Shown: positions 42,344 to 53,750, numbered from the stretch's first letter. The stretch: DNA of 64,000 nucleotides from an uncultured Microbacteriaceae bacterium (GCA_937872445.1 CALMSL010000050.1:1-64000), one strand, 5' to 3'. The notes: a model not told the origin generated them from the letters alone. Made by a program: numbers and translations.

Positions 42344-44452
42344 GTGGTCACCGCCCTTTATCGCCGCTACCGGCCGGAAACGTTCGCCGAACTGATCGGA
42401 CAGTCGCAGGTGACCGAGCCGCTCATGACGGCGCTGCGCACGAACCGGGTGAATCATGCATACCTGTTCAGCGGTCCGCGTGGATGCGGCAAGACGACTT
42501 CGGCGCGCATCCTCGCCCGGTGCCTCAACTGCGCCGAAGGCCCCACGGACACGCCGTGCGGGAAGTGCGCGAGCTGCCGGGAGCTGGCCAGGGATGGCGG
42601 CGGTTCGCTCGATGTCGTCGAAATCGACGCGGCCAGCCACAACGGGGTCGATGATGCCAGGGACCTGCGCGAGCGCGCCGTGTTCGCCCCGGCCCGCGAC
42701 CGCTACAAGATTTTCATCCTCGACGAGGCGCACATGGTGACGCCGCAGGGTTTCAACGCGCTCCTCAAGATCGTGGAGGAGCCGCCCGACCATGTGAAGT
42801 TCATCTTTGCGACAACCGAACCGGACAAAGTCATCGGGACGATTCGCTCGCGCACGCACCACTACCCGTTCCGGCTTGTCCCTCCCGCGCAAATGCTCGA
42901 ATACGCGCAAAGCATGTGCGACAGCGAAAAAGTCACCGTGGCACCGGGCGTCCTGCCTCTCGTCGTGCGCGCCGGCGGCGGATCGGTGCGCGACACCCTT
43001 TCCCTGCTCGACCAGCTCATGGCGGGGTCGGAAGGCAACTCCATCGAGTACGAGCGGGCTGTCGCACTCCTCGGCTACACCCACTCGGCGCTTCTGGGGG
43101 AAGTGATCGACGCGATCGGATCGCGGGATGCGGCCGCCGCGTTTTCCGCCGCGGATCGCGTGATCCAAACCGGGCAGGACCCCAGGCGTTTCGTCGAGGA
43201 CCTCCTGGAGCGGCTTCGCGACCTCATCGTCGTTGCCGCGACCGGCGGCGGCGCTGCGGCGGTGCTGCGCGGCATCCAGCAGGACGAACTCGACCAGATG
43301 GCGGTTCAGGCATCCCGGTTCGGCGAAGCGGAACTCAGTCGCGCCGCCGATGTTGTCGGTGCCGCGCTCACCGAAATGACCGGTGCGACCTCGCCTCGAC
43401 TGCACCTTGAGCTCATGATCGCGCGGATCCTGGTTCCGGCCTCGGATGCCTCAGCGCGGGGGACTCTTGCCCGGGTCGAGCGTCTCGAGCGCCGCGTCGG
43501 CGTCGAGCAGTCACCGCTCCCTGAGGAGCGCGAAGCGCGTCTCGAAGGGAGCAGGACAGCACTCCGGGGGTCGTCGGGTGTTGATCGGGACGCCCCGCCC
43601 GTAGACGCCCGCCACACCCCGGCATCCCGATCAACACCCGACGACCAGCCACTGGCAAAAACGGAAGCTCCGCTCCCTGAGAAGCGCGACGCAGAAATCG
43701 AGAAGCCGCTCCCTGAGGCTCTCGAAGGGAGCACGCAAGCGGCTCCGAGCACGCCGGTCACGTTCCAGCAGCTCGTCGACTCCTGGGCGGAAATCCTCGA
43801 GGTCGTCGGAAAGAAGAAGCGCGCGGCCTGGGCCGTCGCGTTCACCGCGAAGCCGATGGGTCTCAAGGATGACGTTCTGGCGCTCGCGTTCCCGAGCCAG
43901 AACGACGTGGAGAACTTCAAGAAGCCTCAGGCCGCCGACCAGAGCGTGAGCGAAATCCTGCGGCAGGCCATCATCGAGGTGCTCGGAATCCGGGTCAAGT
44001 TCATTGCGAAACCGGATGCGGCGGCTGCGGGATCGCGGCCGAAGGTTTCGCCGGCCGAACCAGCACAGGAACCCGCCGCGCCGACGGCGCCGGCGGGTGC
44101 AACCGACTCCGGCGGATGGGCCGTAGCGGCGATCCCGCAGGGGGACACCGCGACAGAACCGGACGCTCGATCGGCGCAGAGGCCGGCACCGAAACCGAAG
44201 GCAGAACCGAAGACGGAACCAGGGGCGGAACCGAAGGCAGAACCGAAGGCGGGTTCGGCGACTCCGGCACAGCGCACCGCGAAGTCCGACGCTCCTGAAG
44301 CGCCGGCGAAGAAGAAATCGAGCCCGAAGTCGCACAGCGAACCGGGCGCGAAACAACGGTACGGCGAAGCCGTGGTGCGCGAGATCCTCGGAGCGAACTT
44401 CATTGAAGAGAAGACGGTCGCGCCGCGAGTCACGCCGAGCCAGGAGGCCTGA
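42344..44452 (+). CDS. dnaX: DNA polymerase III subunit gamma/tau
   Basis: 702 residues. The AAA+ clamp-loader ATPase (1-370) has YLFSGPRGCGKTTSARI (Walker A), the zinc module CLNCAEGPTDTPCGKCASC, and FILDEAHMVTPQGFNALLKIVEEPP (Walker B and sensor 1). A long low-complexity linker follows; residues about 390-465 are almost entirely made of palindromic repeats (43516-43732). After a folded tau domain (VTFQQLVDSWAEILEVVGKKKRAAWAVAF) comes a Pro/Ala/Lys-Glu-rich tail. The GTG at 42344 fits the -10 box. recR follows after three bases. Confidence 0.94.
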   Translation: MVTALYRRYRPETFAELIGQSQVTEPLMTALRTNRVNHAYLFSGPRGCGKTTSARILARCLNCAEGPTDTPCGKCASCRELARDGGGSLDVVEIDAASHNGVDDARDLRERAVFAPARDRYKIFILDEAHMVTPQGFNALLKIVEEPPDHVKFIFATTEPDKVIGTIRSRTHHYPFRLVPPAQMLEYAQSMCDSEKVTVAPGVLPLVVRAGGGSVRDTLSLLDQLMAGSEGNSIEYERAVALLGYTHSALLGEVIDAIGSRDAAAAFSAADRVIQTGQDPRRFVEDLLERLRDLIVVAATGGGAAAVLRGIQQDELDQMAVQASRFGEAELSRAADVVGAALTEMTGATSPRLHLELMIARILVPASDASARGTLARVERLERRVGVEQSPLPEEREARLEGSRTALRGSSGVDRDAPPVDARHTPASRSTPDDQPLAKTEAPLPEKRDAEIEKPLPEALEGSTQAAPSTPVTFQQLVDSWAEILEVVGKKKRAAWAVAFTAKPMGLKDDVLALAFPSQNDVENFKKPQAADQSVSEILRQAIIEVLGIRVKFIAKPDAAAAGSRPKVSPAEPAQEPAAPTAPAGATDSGGWAVAAIPQGDTATEPDARSAQRPAPKPKAEPKTEPGAEPKAEPKAGSATPAQRTAKSDAPEAPAKKKSSPKSHSEPGAKQRYGEAVVREILGANFIEEKTVAPRVTPSQEA
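43516..43552. repeat. GCTCCCTGAG-type palindromic repeat in dnaX, copy A
   Basis: Starts GCTCCCTGAG and ends TCTCGAAGGGAGC. Outer arms GCTCCCT/AGGGAGC pair perfectly, and inner GCGC/GCGC segments pair as well. Read in frame as PLPEEREARLEGS. Confidence 0.7.
43569..43646. repeat. Palindromic element inside dnaX, shared 25-bp core
   Basis: Perfect 22-bp inverted arms (43569-43590 and 43625-43646, GGTCGTCGGGTGTTGATCGG...) enclose a 34-base loop. Bases 43595-43619 are the exact complement of the ackA core at 41189-41213. Read in frame (about residues 409-435) as GVDRDAPPVDARHTPASRSTPDD. Confidence 0.88.
43672..43732. repeat. GCTCCCTGAG-type repeats in dnaX, copies B and C
   Basis: Copy C (43708-43732) is complete: GCTCCCTGAG-GCT-CTCGAAGGGAGC. 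Copy B (from 43672, GCTCCCTGAGAAGCGCGACGC) has lost its right arm. Both are read in frame (PLPEKRDAEIEKPLPEALEGS). Confidence 0.7.
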
Positions 44453-44455
44453 CCC

Positions 44456-45055
44456 GTGTACGAAGGCATCGTCCAGGAGCTCATCGACGAACTGGGCAGG
44501 CTCCCCGGAATCGGCCCGAAGTCTGCCCAGCGCATCGCATTCCACATCCTGCAGACCGAATCGTTCGATGTGTCCCGCCTCGCGGAAGTGCTCGTCGAGG
44601 TGCGCGACAAGGTGCGATTCTGCGAGGTGTGCGGCAACGTCACCGAGCAGGAACGCTGCCCGATTTGCCGGGATCCGCGCCGCTCCGCCGCCACGATTTG
44701 CGTCGTTGAAGAGGCGAAGGATGTCGCGGCGATCGAGCGCACGCGCGAATTCAAGGGGCTCTATCATGTGCTCGGCGGCGCGATCAGCCCCATCGACGGG
44801 GTTGGGCCCGACGATTTGCGAATCCGCCAACTCATGGAACGACTCGGCGACGGCACCGTCACCGAGGTCATCATCGCGACCGACCCGAACCTGGAAGGCG
44901 AGGCGACGGCGAGCTACCTCAGCCGCCTTCTCGTCCAGCCGAACCTCCGCGTGACCCGGCTTGCCTCCGGACTGCCCGTCGGCGGCGACCTCGAGTATGC
45001 CGACGAAGTGACGCTCGGTCGGGCATTCGAGGGGCGCCGCGTAGTACAGGGTTAG
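44456..45055 (+). CDS. recR: Recombination mediator RecR
   Basis: 199 residues, standard length. Helix-hairpin-helix ([20 protein letters not shown]), the four-cysteine zinc module ([16 protein letters not shown]), a Toprim domain ([36 protein letters not shown]) and a C-terminal Walker-B-like segment ([29 protein letters not shown]). It loads RecA with RecF/RecO at gaps. The GTG start lies three bases after the dnaX stop, the usual bacterial dnaX-recR arrangement. Confidence 0.97.
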   Translation: MYEGIVQELIDELGRLPGIGPKSAQRIAFHILQTESFDVSRLAEVLVEVRDKVRFCEVCGNVTEQERCPICRDPRRSAATICVVEEAKDVAAIERTREFKGLYHVLGGAISPIDGVGPDDLRIRQLMERLGDGTVTEVIIATDPNLEGEATASYLSRLLVQPNLRVTRLASGLPVGGDLEYADEVTLGRAFEGRRVVQG

Positions 45056-45062
45056 CGAACGG

Positions 45063-45068
45063 TAGAAT
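45063..45068 (+). promoter_or_regulatory. -10 box of lysC
   Basis: TAGAAT, a good -10 hexamer, giving a leader of about 28 bases that contains GGGAG before the lysC ATG. It overlaps the sequence just after the recR stop. Confidence 0.5.
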
Positions 45069-45102
45069 TCTTACTTCCGCCTCTGAATTTTTCGGGAGAC
45101 CC

Positions 45103-47417
<2,315 letters not shown>

Positions 47418-47443
47418 CGGTCCGGGACGCTGAGCGGAAACAC

Positions 47444-47449
47444 TAAACT
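47444..47449 (+). promoter_or_regulatory. -10 box of mqo (leaderless)
   Basis: TAAACT with six bases (GGGATC) before the GTG at 47456. Confidence 0.55.
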
Positions 47450-47455
47450 GGGATC

Positions 47456-48940
47456 GTGAGTCCAGAAAACACGGTCGATGTCGTGCTCATCGGCGGCGGC
47501 ATCATGAGCGTCACCCTGGGCGCAATTCTCAAACAGGTTGAGCCGGAGTGGAGCATTCACCTTTACGAGGCGCTGCCCGAGCTCGCGCTGGAGAGCTCCA
47601 ATCCGTGGAACAATGCCGGAACCGGCCACTCGGCGCTGTGCGAGCTAAACTACACGAAGGAACTGCCCGACGGTTCCGTTGACATTTCCAGCGCAGTCAA
47701 AATCAACGAGCAATTTCAGATTTCGCGCCAGTTCTGGTCGTACCTGGTGAAAAAGGACCTCCTGCCCGAACCGGAGAAGTTCATCAATACCGTCCCGCAC
47801 ATGAGCTTCGTGTGGGGGGAGGACAACGTCGCGTTCCTCCGCAGGCGCTTTGACGCGCTCAAGGACCACCCCCTGTTCGCCGGGATGGAGTACAGCGAGG
47901 ATCCCGCCGTCATTCACGCCTGGGCGCCCACGATTGTTGCCGGTCGGCCCAAGTCCCAGCGTTTCGCCGCCACGAGGATGGCGGTGGGAACGGACATCGA
48001 CTTCGGGGCGCTCACGCGCGACCTCGCCGACTATTTGGAATCGCAGGGCGCCGCGATCAGCACCGACGAGAAAGTCACCGGTCTGTCGCGGGGCGGGGAC
48101 GGGGTCTGGACGCTTCGGATGCGCCGCGCCATCGGAAAGGGGGTATCCCGAGTGCGGGCGCGATTCGTGTTCGTCGGCGCCGGCGGCGGAGCGTTGAAGA
48201 TCCTGCAGAAGTCCGGCATCCCGGAGGCCCGCGGGTACGCCGGATTCCCGGTGAGCGGCCAGTTCCTGCGCACCGACGACCAGACGCTCGTCGCCAGGCA
48301 CCTCGCGAAAGTGTATGGAAAGGCCTCGGTCGGCGCGCCGCCGATGTCCGTGCCGCACCTGGACACCCGGATCATCGGGGGAGCGGCGAGCCTGATGTTC
48401 GGCCCGTACGCCGGGTTCACGCCCAAGTTCCTGAAGACGGGCTCCTGGCTGGATCTGCCACTGTCCATCAGGTTCGGCAACATCATTCCGCTCCTCGCCG
48501 TGTTCAAGGACAATCTCGACCTGTCCTGGTATCTGGTCACCCAGCTGCTGGCCAGCAAGCGGGCCAAGTTTGCTGCGTTGCGCGAATACATGCCGGATGC
48601 CAGGCCGTCCGACTGGCACCTGATTACCGCCGGCCAGCGCGTTCAGGTCATCAAGAAGGATGCGAAGAAGGGCGGCATCCTGCAGTTCGGAACGGAAGTC
48701 GTGACCGGCGCTGAGGGGACGATCGCCGGACTTCTCGGGGCCTCGCCGGGGGCGTCGACGGCCGTACCGATCATGCTTGAACTCATTGAGCGGTGTTTCC
48801 CCGATCGTGTCGCCGAGTGGACGCCGGCGCTCCGGGCGATGGTTCCGAGCTACGGCAAAACGCTTTCGGCTACCCCTGCGCTCGCGCAAAAGACGCTCGA
48901 CGCCACGGCCCGCACGCTGGAACTGAACCGACCCGCGTAA
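47456..48940 (+). CDS. mqo: Malate:quinone oxidoreductase
   Basis: 494-residue membrane-associated FAD enzyme that oxidises malate to oxaloacetate and reduces menaquinone, a common TCA step in actinobacteria. [17 protein letters not shown] is the FAD-binding GGGIMSxTLG motif. [40 protein letters not shown], and [15 protein letters not shown] near the C-terminus are family hallmarks. With acnA and pdhABC it supports an oxidative TCA cycle here. Confidence 0.96.
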   Translation: MSPENTVDVVLIGGGIMSVTLGAILKQVEPEWSIHLYEALPELALESSNPWNNAGTGHSALCELNYTKELPDGSVDISSAVKINEQFQISRQFWSYLVKKDLLPEPEKFINTVPHMSFVWGEDNVAFLRRRFDALKDHPLFAGMEYSEDPAVIHAWAPTIVAGRPKSQRFAATRMAVGTDIDFGALTRDLADYLESQGAAISTDEKVTGLSRGGDGVWTLRMRRAIGKGVSRVRARFVFVGAGGGALKILQKSGIPEARGYAGFPVSGQFLRTDDQTLVARHLAKVYGKASVGAPPMSVPHLDTRIIGGAASLMFGPYAGFTPKFLKTGSWLDLPLSIRFGNIIPLLAVFKDNLDLSWYLVTQLLASKRAKFAALREYMPDARPSDWHLITAGQRVQVIKKDAKKGGILQFGTEVVTGAEGTIAGLLGASPGASTAVPIMLELIERCFPDRVAEWTPALRAMVPSYGKTLSATPALAQKTLDATARTLELNRPA

Positions 48941-49025
48941 CCCCAGTCCGGGGGACAAGAGTCACGGAATCCGGGGGTTTTCGCGACAGTTCAGTTCGTG
49001 TCGGGGTACAACCTGTCTCGAATCG

Positions 49026-50300
49026 ATGGCATACTCGTGGCACTTGCAACCCGAGCGAAAGTTACCAAGCGTGTCTATTGGACTGCCGGCCCACCTTGCG
49101 CCACAGGCCATCTGGCGATCCTTCGTAACCGCACAGCACACCGTCGCTCTCACCCTGCTGGGCATTGCCCTGCTGGCGACTCTGGTGCTTCAGGGCGCAC
49201 GGCCAACCGCGGCGATTTGGCCAGCCGCGTTCGCGCTCGTCCCGTCTGTGGCACTTTTGCTGCTCAGTAGCCGGATGAGGACCGTGCTGTGGTGCTTGGC
49301 ATATCTTCTGGTTTCCGGAATCGCCCTTCACCTCCATGCGCTGATTCTGCTCAGCCAGCCGATTCCGATCACCCCGGGCGACGGGTTTTCCTTCCTGGCC
49401 GCGAAGGTCGCGATCATCATGGTGGGCGGTTGCGTGCTCGGGGTCGGCGCTGGTGTCGCCTGGGCCGTCGCGGGGTACATCGTTGCCGAGCTCGCGGTAG
49501 GGCTGGCGCAGGTGGACGCCGGAATTCCGGCGCAGTTCGACCTGCCGGCGTTCGTGGCCATGATCGCCACGGTCATCACCATTCCCCTGATCTCGTTTAC
49601 CGGCAGACGGCAACGGCGGGTGCAGCCGCGGATTAGCCGTGCCGCCCGGGACGAACAGGCGGCGCAGGTGCGCGCCCGCATCGAGGTGAAAGCCGCCGCG
49701 CTCATGCACGACACGGTACTCAACCACCTCGCCGCCATTGCCGAGTCCCCCGGCGCGGGACTCGCTCCCACCCTGCGGGAGCAGATCCGGCGGGACGTCA
49801 CGGCTCTGATGGGTGAGGAGTGGCTGTCCGAACAATCGGAAGTGGTGGACGGCAAGGTGCGCGCCGACTGGCAGCACAGCGGCCTGTTCAGCGCCATACA
49901 GGAGGGGCGCCTGCTCGGTCTGGAGGTGGAGGCGACCGGAGACCTGGTCACGGTCGGACGCCTCGACCGGGAATCTTCCATCGCGCTGGGGCTCGCAGTC
50001 AAACAGTGTCTGGTCAACGTAGTGAAGCACTCCGGAACGAATCGCGCAGAGGTGGCGGTTTACGGCACGAACGACAGCGTGTCGGTCATGGTGGTGGACA
50101 ACGGTCGCGGCTTCCGTGAGGAGTCCACGGGCGTTGATCGACTCGGATTGCGATCCTCCGTTCGCAAGCGCATCGAAATGGTGGGGGGACGGGTCAACGT
50201 CTGGTCCACCCCGGGCCGCGGAACGTCCGTCATGATCACGGTTCCCGCGTCGGAAGGGGCGCACACGGAGCCGGCCCAGGGTGGGGGCGGTGCACCGTGA
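49026..50300 (+). CDS. Membrane sensor histidine kinase (NarL-type, HPK7-like)
   Basis: 424 residues. About five membrane helices fill residues 40-190, with almost no extracytoplasmic sensor domain. The phospho-accepting histidine is H228 in AAALMHDTVLNHLAAIAES. The ATPase domain has an N-box-like QCLVNVVKHS, VVDNGRGFREES (G1) and STPGRGTSVMITVP (G2). The start is uncertain: neither ATG 49026 nor GTG 49071 has a ribosome site. It is coupled by ATGA-type overlap (GTGA) to the next gene, and through it to a response regulator. Stimulus unknown. Confidence 0.88.
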   Translation: MAYSWHLQPERKLPSVSIGLPAHLAPQAIWRSFVTAQHTVALTLLGIALLATLVLQGARPTAAIWPAAFALVPSVALLLLSSRMRTVLWCLAYLLVSGIALHLHALILLSQPIPITPGDGFSFLAAKVAIIMVGGCVLGVGAGVAWAVAGYIVAELAVGLAQVDAGIPAQFDLPAFVAMIATVITIPLISFTGRRQRRVQPRISRAARDEQAAQVRARIEVKAAALMHDTVLNHLAAIAESPGAGLAPTLREQIRRDVTALMGEEWLSEQSEVVDGKVRADWQHSGLFSAIQEGRLLGLEVEATGDLVTVGRLDRESSIALGLAVKQCLVNVVKHSGTNRAEVAVYGTNDSVSVMVVDNGRGFREESTGVDRLGLRSSVRKRIEMVGGRVNVWSTPGRGTSVMITVPASEGAHTEPAQGGGGAP

Positions 50301-51448
50301 AACCGATTGAGCGCACCCGCCAGCAGCTCGACCCCATCGGCTCTCTCGGGAGTCGGCCGCTGTCCATCGTCCTGGCGTGTGGCGCGTTCCTTTTCGGTCT
50401 GGTCATGACGATTCGATCGCTGGATCAGGTCTCCAATGTGATGCTCGCGGTTCTCACGCTGTCCTGGCTCGCCGCCGCGACACTCGTCGTCACGATTGCG
50501 ACCTCCCCGAGCCGCGCCCCGTTTACGCAGTCCGCCCACCTTGCCGTGCAATTGCTCGCGCTCGGCGCCGTGGTGCTCTCTGTCGCCAGCCAGTGGGGTA
50601 CAAACCGATTCATCCAGGACGATTTCGGGTCGATGTCGCTCGGGCTTCTGATGCTCGCACTCGGCCCGTACCGCCCGGCGATGGAGCTCGCGGCCGCCGG
50701 TGGCCTTTCGGCGGTCTTCGTGGGATTCGTCACGCTCACCGAAGTGCCGAATCTGGATGCTTCGGCACCCACGGTGTCGTTCGTGCTCGTGGGCATGGCC
50801 CCCGTCCTGGCTTTGTCGTTTGCCTCGGCGAGCTTCTCGGGCGGCCTCGTCAATGCGCTGGAGCGGTGGCAGCTCCAGGAGCAGTTGGCGGTGGAGCGTC
50901 GCAAGCTTCGTCTGCGCGACGGCATCACGCGATCGGTGCAGCAGGACCGGGTCATGATCCTGAGCAAGGACGTGCTTCCGTTCTTCAATGGTGTCCTGGA
51001 GCGCGACACCGTGGCGTCTGAAGATCGCGAACGGGCACGCGACATTGCCGGAGCGATCCGATCACTCATGGTGGCCGAAGCCGACCGAACCTGGCTTGAA
51101 GTCGTCGCGGTGGATGATGGCGTGCCTGACGAGCGGATGAGCAGGGCCGTCGACGACAGGGCCGGAAGGGCGTCCTGGATGGTGAGCGATCAACGCACGG
51201 CACTTCGCGCCCTCATTGTCGGTCTCACGGACGAGCCCACGTTCGTCCCCGGCAGCATGCGCATCGCCATTACCGGCACGAAGTCGGTGTGCCACGGCGC
51301 AGTCTCCAGTCAGTTCACCGCGAGTGACCTCGACGTTCGCGCGGCCGTGGCGCCGTATCTCGCCGTGATTCGAATCGTGTTTTCCGCAGTCCACCTCGAA
51401 ATCCACCATCAAACACTCACACTAAGGTTCTCCTATGAGCAGCGCTGA
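50297..51448 (+). CDS. Kinase-like membrane protein lacking catalytic motifs (pseudokinase candidate)
   Basis: 383 residues with about six membrane helices (residues 20-185) followed by a cytoplasmic part of about 200 residues. The coiled region LERWQLQEQLAVERRKLRLRDGITRSVQQDRVMILSKDVLPFFNGVL lines up in position with the dimerisation helix of the upstream kinase, but there is no H-box histidine. The C-terminal part has no N, G1 or G2 box of a HATPase domain. I recognise no named family. It overlaps the kinase gene before it and the regulator gene after it, so the three are translated as a unit. Confidence 0.75.
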   Translation: MKPIERTRQQLDPIGSLGSRPLSIVLACGAFLFGLVMTIRSLDQVSNVMLAVLTLSWLAAATLVVTIATSPSRAPFTQSAHLAVQLLALGAVVLSVASQWGTNRFIQDDFGSMSLGLLMLALGPYRPAMELAAAGGLSAVFVGFVTLTEVPNLDASAPTVSFVLVGMAPVLALSFASASFSGGLVNALERWQLQEQLAVERRKLRLRDGITRSVQQDRVMILSKDVLPFFNGVLERDTVASEDRERARDIAGAIRSLMVAEADRTWLEVVAVDDGVPDERMSRAVDDRAGRASWMVSDQRTALRALIVGLTDEPTFVPGSMRIAITGTKSVCHGAVSSQFTASDLDVRAAVAPYLAVIRIVFSAVHLEIHHQTLTLRFSYEQR

Positions 51449-52127
51449 CCCGGGCACGGCTTCACCTCAACCCGACCCGCACGACCGTGCACCGATCCGA
51501 CTCGCGATCCTCGACGATCATGAGGTTCTCCTGGACAGCCTCGGCAGTTGGATCACGGCGAATGCGCTCGACTTTTCTCTCGTCCTCAGGGCACAGACCT
51601 GGCTCGAACTTGTGCACAGCGACAACTTCCCCACCGAACTTGTCCTGCTCGACTTCAAGCTCAAGGAATCGGTGTCGATCGAAGCGCGCGTGAGAACCTG
51701 CCGGGCCGCGGGCGCGAAAGTCATCATCCTGAGCAGCCTGGACTCCCGCGAGGCTCGGGAGCGTGCTCTCGCTGCCGGCGCCGCCGACTTCCTTTCCAAG
51801 TCGCTGCCCATGCAGGCCGTGATGGATGCGGCACGCCGCGTCATGGGGATGGACGTGGAGACGCCCGAAGTGCGGGACTGGCGGCCGTTGCCGTCGGGCG
51901 CGCTCAATCAGGAGAAGCCCAAACTCAGCCACGGCGAGCAGGAGGCGTTCAGGTTGTACGTCTCTGGGCTCAGCACGGTTCAGGTGGCCGAGGAAATGAA
52001 CGTACAGTATGAAACGGCGAAGACGTATCTTCGCCGGGTTCGGGAGAAATACGCAAAGGTCAATAGGCCGGCCAGCAAGAAGGCGGAGCTGATTCGCCGG
52101 GCAGCCGAGGATGGATATTTGGAGTAA
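51435..52127 (+). CDS. LuxR-family response regulator
   Basis: 230 residues. The receiver domain has acidic pair D27/D28 (AILDDHE), phospho-acceptor D73 in ELVLLDFKLKE, and K122 in DFLSKSLPM. The C-terminal HTH (about 163-225: LSHGEQEAFRLYVSGLSTVQVAEEMNVQYETAKTYLRRVREKY) is of the LuxR/NarL kind. It is the output of the kinase/pseudokinase pair encoded just upstream, whose gene it overlaps by 14 bases. Its stop TAA overlaps the tdk start. Confidence 0.92.
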   Translation: MSSADPGTASPQPDPHDRAPIRLAILDDHEVLLDSLGSWITANALDFSLVLRAQTWLELVHSDNFPTELVLLDFKLKESVSIEARVRTCRAAGAKVIILSSLDSREARERALAAGAADFLSKSLPMQAVMDAARRVMGMDVETPEVRDWRPLPSGALNQEKPKLSHGEQEAFRLYVSGLSTVQVAEEMNVQYETAKTYLRRVREKYAKVNRPASKKAELIRRAAEDGYLE

Positions 52128-52804
52128 TGGCGAAGCTTTATTTCCGCTATGGCGCAATGAACAGCGGCAAAAGCACCAACATGCTTCAGGCCGCCTTCAA
52201 TTACGAGGAGCGCGGGCAGCAGGTTCTGCTCACCAAGCCGCAAATCGATACGAAGGGTGACACGGCGATCGTGTCGCGGCTCGGCGTGACGCGCCCCGTC
52301 GACTTCCTCATCACGCCGCAGGACGATCTCTGGGACCTGTTCACCCAGAAGCGGGCGCAGTTCGAAGCGAAAACGGGCAAGCCGCTCAACTGCCTGCTCG
52401 TGGACGAGGCTCAGTTCCTTACCGAGTCCCAGGTCGATGACCTGCTGAGGATTGCGATCCTGAAGGACATCCCCGTTCTGGCGTACGGCATCCGCACGGA
52501 CTTCCAAACTGTCGCGTTCCCCGGCAGTCGGCGATTGCTGGAGATCGCCCACTCGCTCGAGGAGTTGAAAACGATCTGCCGGTGCGGGCGCAAGGCCGTG
52601 TTCAACACCCGCATGGTCGACGGCCTGTACATTTTCGATGGCGACCAGGTGGCGATCGAGGATGGCGTTGAGGTGGTCTACGAGTCTCTCTGCGGCGCAT
52701 GCTATCTCGAGGAAAGCGGTGGGAAATTCAATCGGACGCAACGCGTCCAGAGCTCCCCTCTGGCAACGGCATACGACTCTGGACCCGACGCTGATTTTGC
52801 CTGA
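52127..52804 (+). CDS. tdk: Thymidine kinase (type II)
   Basis: 225 residues. Walker A is YGAMNSGKSTNML; CLLVDEAQFL is Walker B; the zinc-binding cysteines of the lasso domain are in CRCGRKAVFNTR and ESLCGACYLE. It phosphorylates thymidine for salvage. ATG overlaps the response-regulator stop by one base (TAATG). Coupling of a salvage kinase to a signalling operon is probably just read-through organisation. Confidence 0.95.
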   Translation: MAKLYFRYGAMNSGKSTNMLQAAFNYEERGQQVLLTKPQIDTKGDTAIVSRLGVTRPVDFLITPQDDLWDLFTQKRAQFEAKTGKPLNCLLVDEAQFLTESQVDDLLRIAILKDIPVLAYGIRTDFQTVAFPGSRRLLEIAHSLEELKTICRCGRKAVFNTRMVDGLYIFDGDQVAIEDGVEVVYESLCGACYLEESGGKFNRTQRVQSSPLATAYDSGPDADFA

Positions 52805-52837
52805 GGTGTCGGTGTCGCAGCGCTTGAGCATGGAAGC

Positions 52838-53638
52838 ATGCTCGCCGAATCGGTCCCCGTCATGAATCGCCGCGAGCTGGCCGGACGCGTCGCGCTCGTG
52901 AGCGGGGCAGGCAGTTCGACCGGAATCGGTGCAGCAACGGCGCGCGCTCTCGGTGAGCTGGGTGCCCGCGTGGCGCTGACGTCGACGACCCAGCGCATCC
53001 ATGAGCGGGTCGCGGAACTGCGTTCCAGCGGCATCGACGCTATCGGGTTTGTCGCGCGGCTGGATTCCGAAGGCGGGGTGGATGCGCTGGCGAAGGAGCT
53101 CGCCGCCGCCTCCATCGTGCCCGCGATCCTGGTCAACAATGCCGGCATGGTCAGTGTTTCGGACGGCGATATGATCACCGGTGGTCTGGACGGCGGTGTG
53201 GACGAGTGGCGTCGAAGCCTCGACATGAGCCTCACGAGCGCGTTTCTCCTGACGCGCGCTCTGGTCCCGGGAATGCGGGCGTCAGGCTGGGGGCGCGTGG
53301 TGAATGTCGCCAGCGTCAGCGGCGCGGTCATGGCCACCCGCGGCGATGTCGCGTATGCCACGGCGAAGGCGGGAATGGTCGGGCTGACCCGCGCGGTGGC
53401 GGTCGACGAGGCGGCTGCCGGCATCACCTGCAACGCCGTGGCGCCCGGGTGGATCGGCACCGGATCCCAGACCGAGGCCGAGGCAGCACAGGGCCTTAGC
53501 GTGCCGGTGGGGCGCAGCGGTACGCCGGCAGAGGTGGCGTCGGCGATCGCGTGGCTGGCCAGCCCCGGTGCGTCCTACATCACCGGGCAGGTCATTGTGG
53601 TTGACGGCGGAAACAGCGTCGCCGAGGAGCGCGGTTAG
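52838..53638 (+). CDS. Short-chain dehydrogenase/reductase (FabG-like)
   Basis: 266 residues. The Rossmann motif is ALVSGAGSSTGIGAATARALGE (TGxxxGIG type with S-S-T insertion). NNAG, the catalytic serine in NVASVSGAVMA, and YATAKAG (Tyr and Lys) complete the active site. The C-terminus ends ITGQVIVVDGGNS, as in FabG-type reductases. Substrate unknown. ATG 52838 is used; 52862 (MNRRELAG) is an in-frame alternative close to the conserved fold. A hairpin repeat begins inside its last two codons. Confidence 0.9.
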   Translation: MLAESVPVMNRRELAGRVALVSGAGSSTGIGAATARALGELGARVALTSTTQRIHERVAELRSSGIDAIGFVARLDSEGGVDALAKELAAASIVPAILVNNAGMVSVSDGDMITGGLDGGVDEWRRSLDMSLTSAFLLTRALVPGMRASGWGRVVNVASVSGAVMATRGDVAYATAKAGMVGLTRAVAVDEAAAGITCNAVAPGWIGTGSQTEAEAAQGLSVPVGRSGTPAEVASAIAWLASPGASYITGQVIVVDGGNSVAEERG

Positions 53639-53679
53639 CGGCCACCTAACGGTGACCGCTAACGCATTTAGTCGGGGTA
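53636..53679. repeat. 44-bp direct repeat, left copy (tRNA 3'-end-like)
   Basis: Matches 53871-53914 with two mismatches. It consists of a hairpin (GTTAGCGGCCACC-TAAC-GGTGACCGCTAAC at 53634-53663, one mispair) followed by GCATTTAGTCGGGGTA, which is the acceptor 3' strand of the tRNA-Pro gene. It overlaps the SDR stop codon. Confidence 0.8.
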
Positions 53680-53713
53680 TTCGGCGCTGCGCGCCTCTTA
53701 CCCCTTCCTCTTC

Positions 53714-53745
53714 GGATCAGGTGAGAGTTCACTCTCACCTGATCC
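53714..53745. repeat. Perfect 14-bp hairpin in the SDR-tRNA interval
   Basis: GGATCAGGTGAGAG-TTCA-CTCTCACCTGATCC, perfect 14-bp stem with a four-base loop. No T run on either side. It could end transcription from the SDR gene or be part of the decayed repeat region. Confidence 0.7.
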
Positions 53746-53750
53746 TCATC

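Noticed and set aside
43650..43670. Programmed frameshift in dnaX to make gamma
   Set aside because: Only a short A run (CAAAAAC) in the linker; no slippery heptamer with downstream stem and nearby stop of the E. coli kind.
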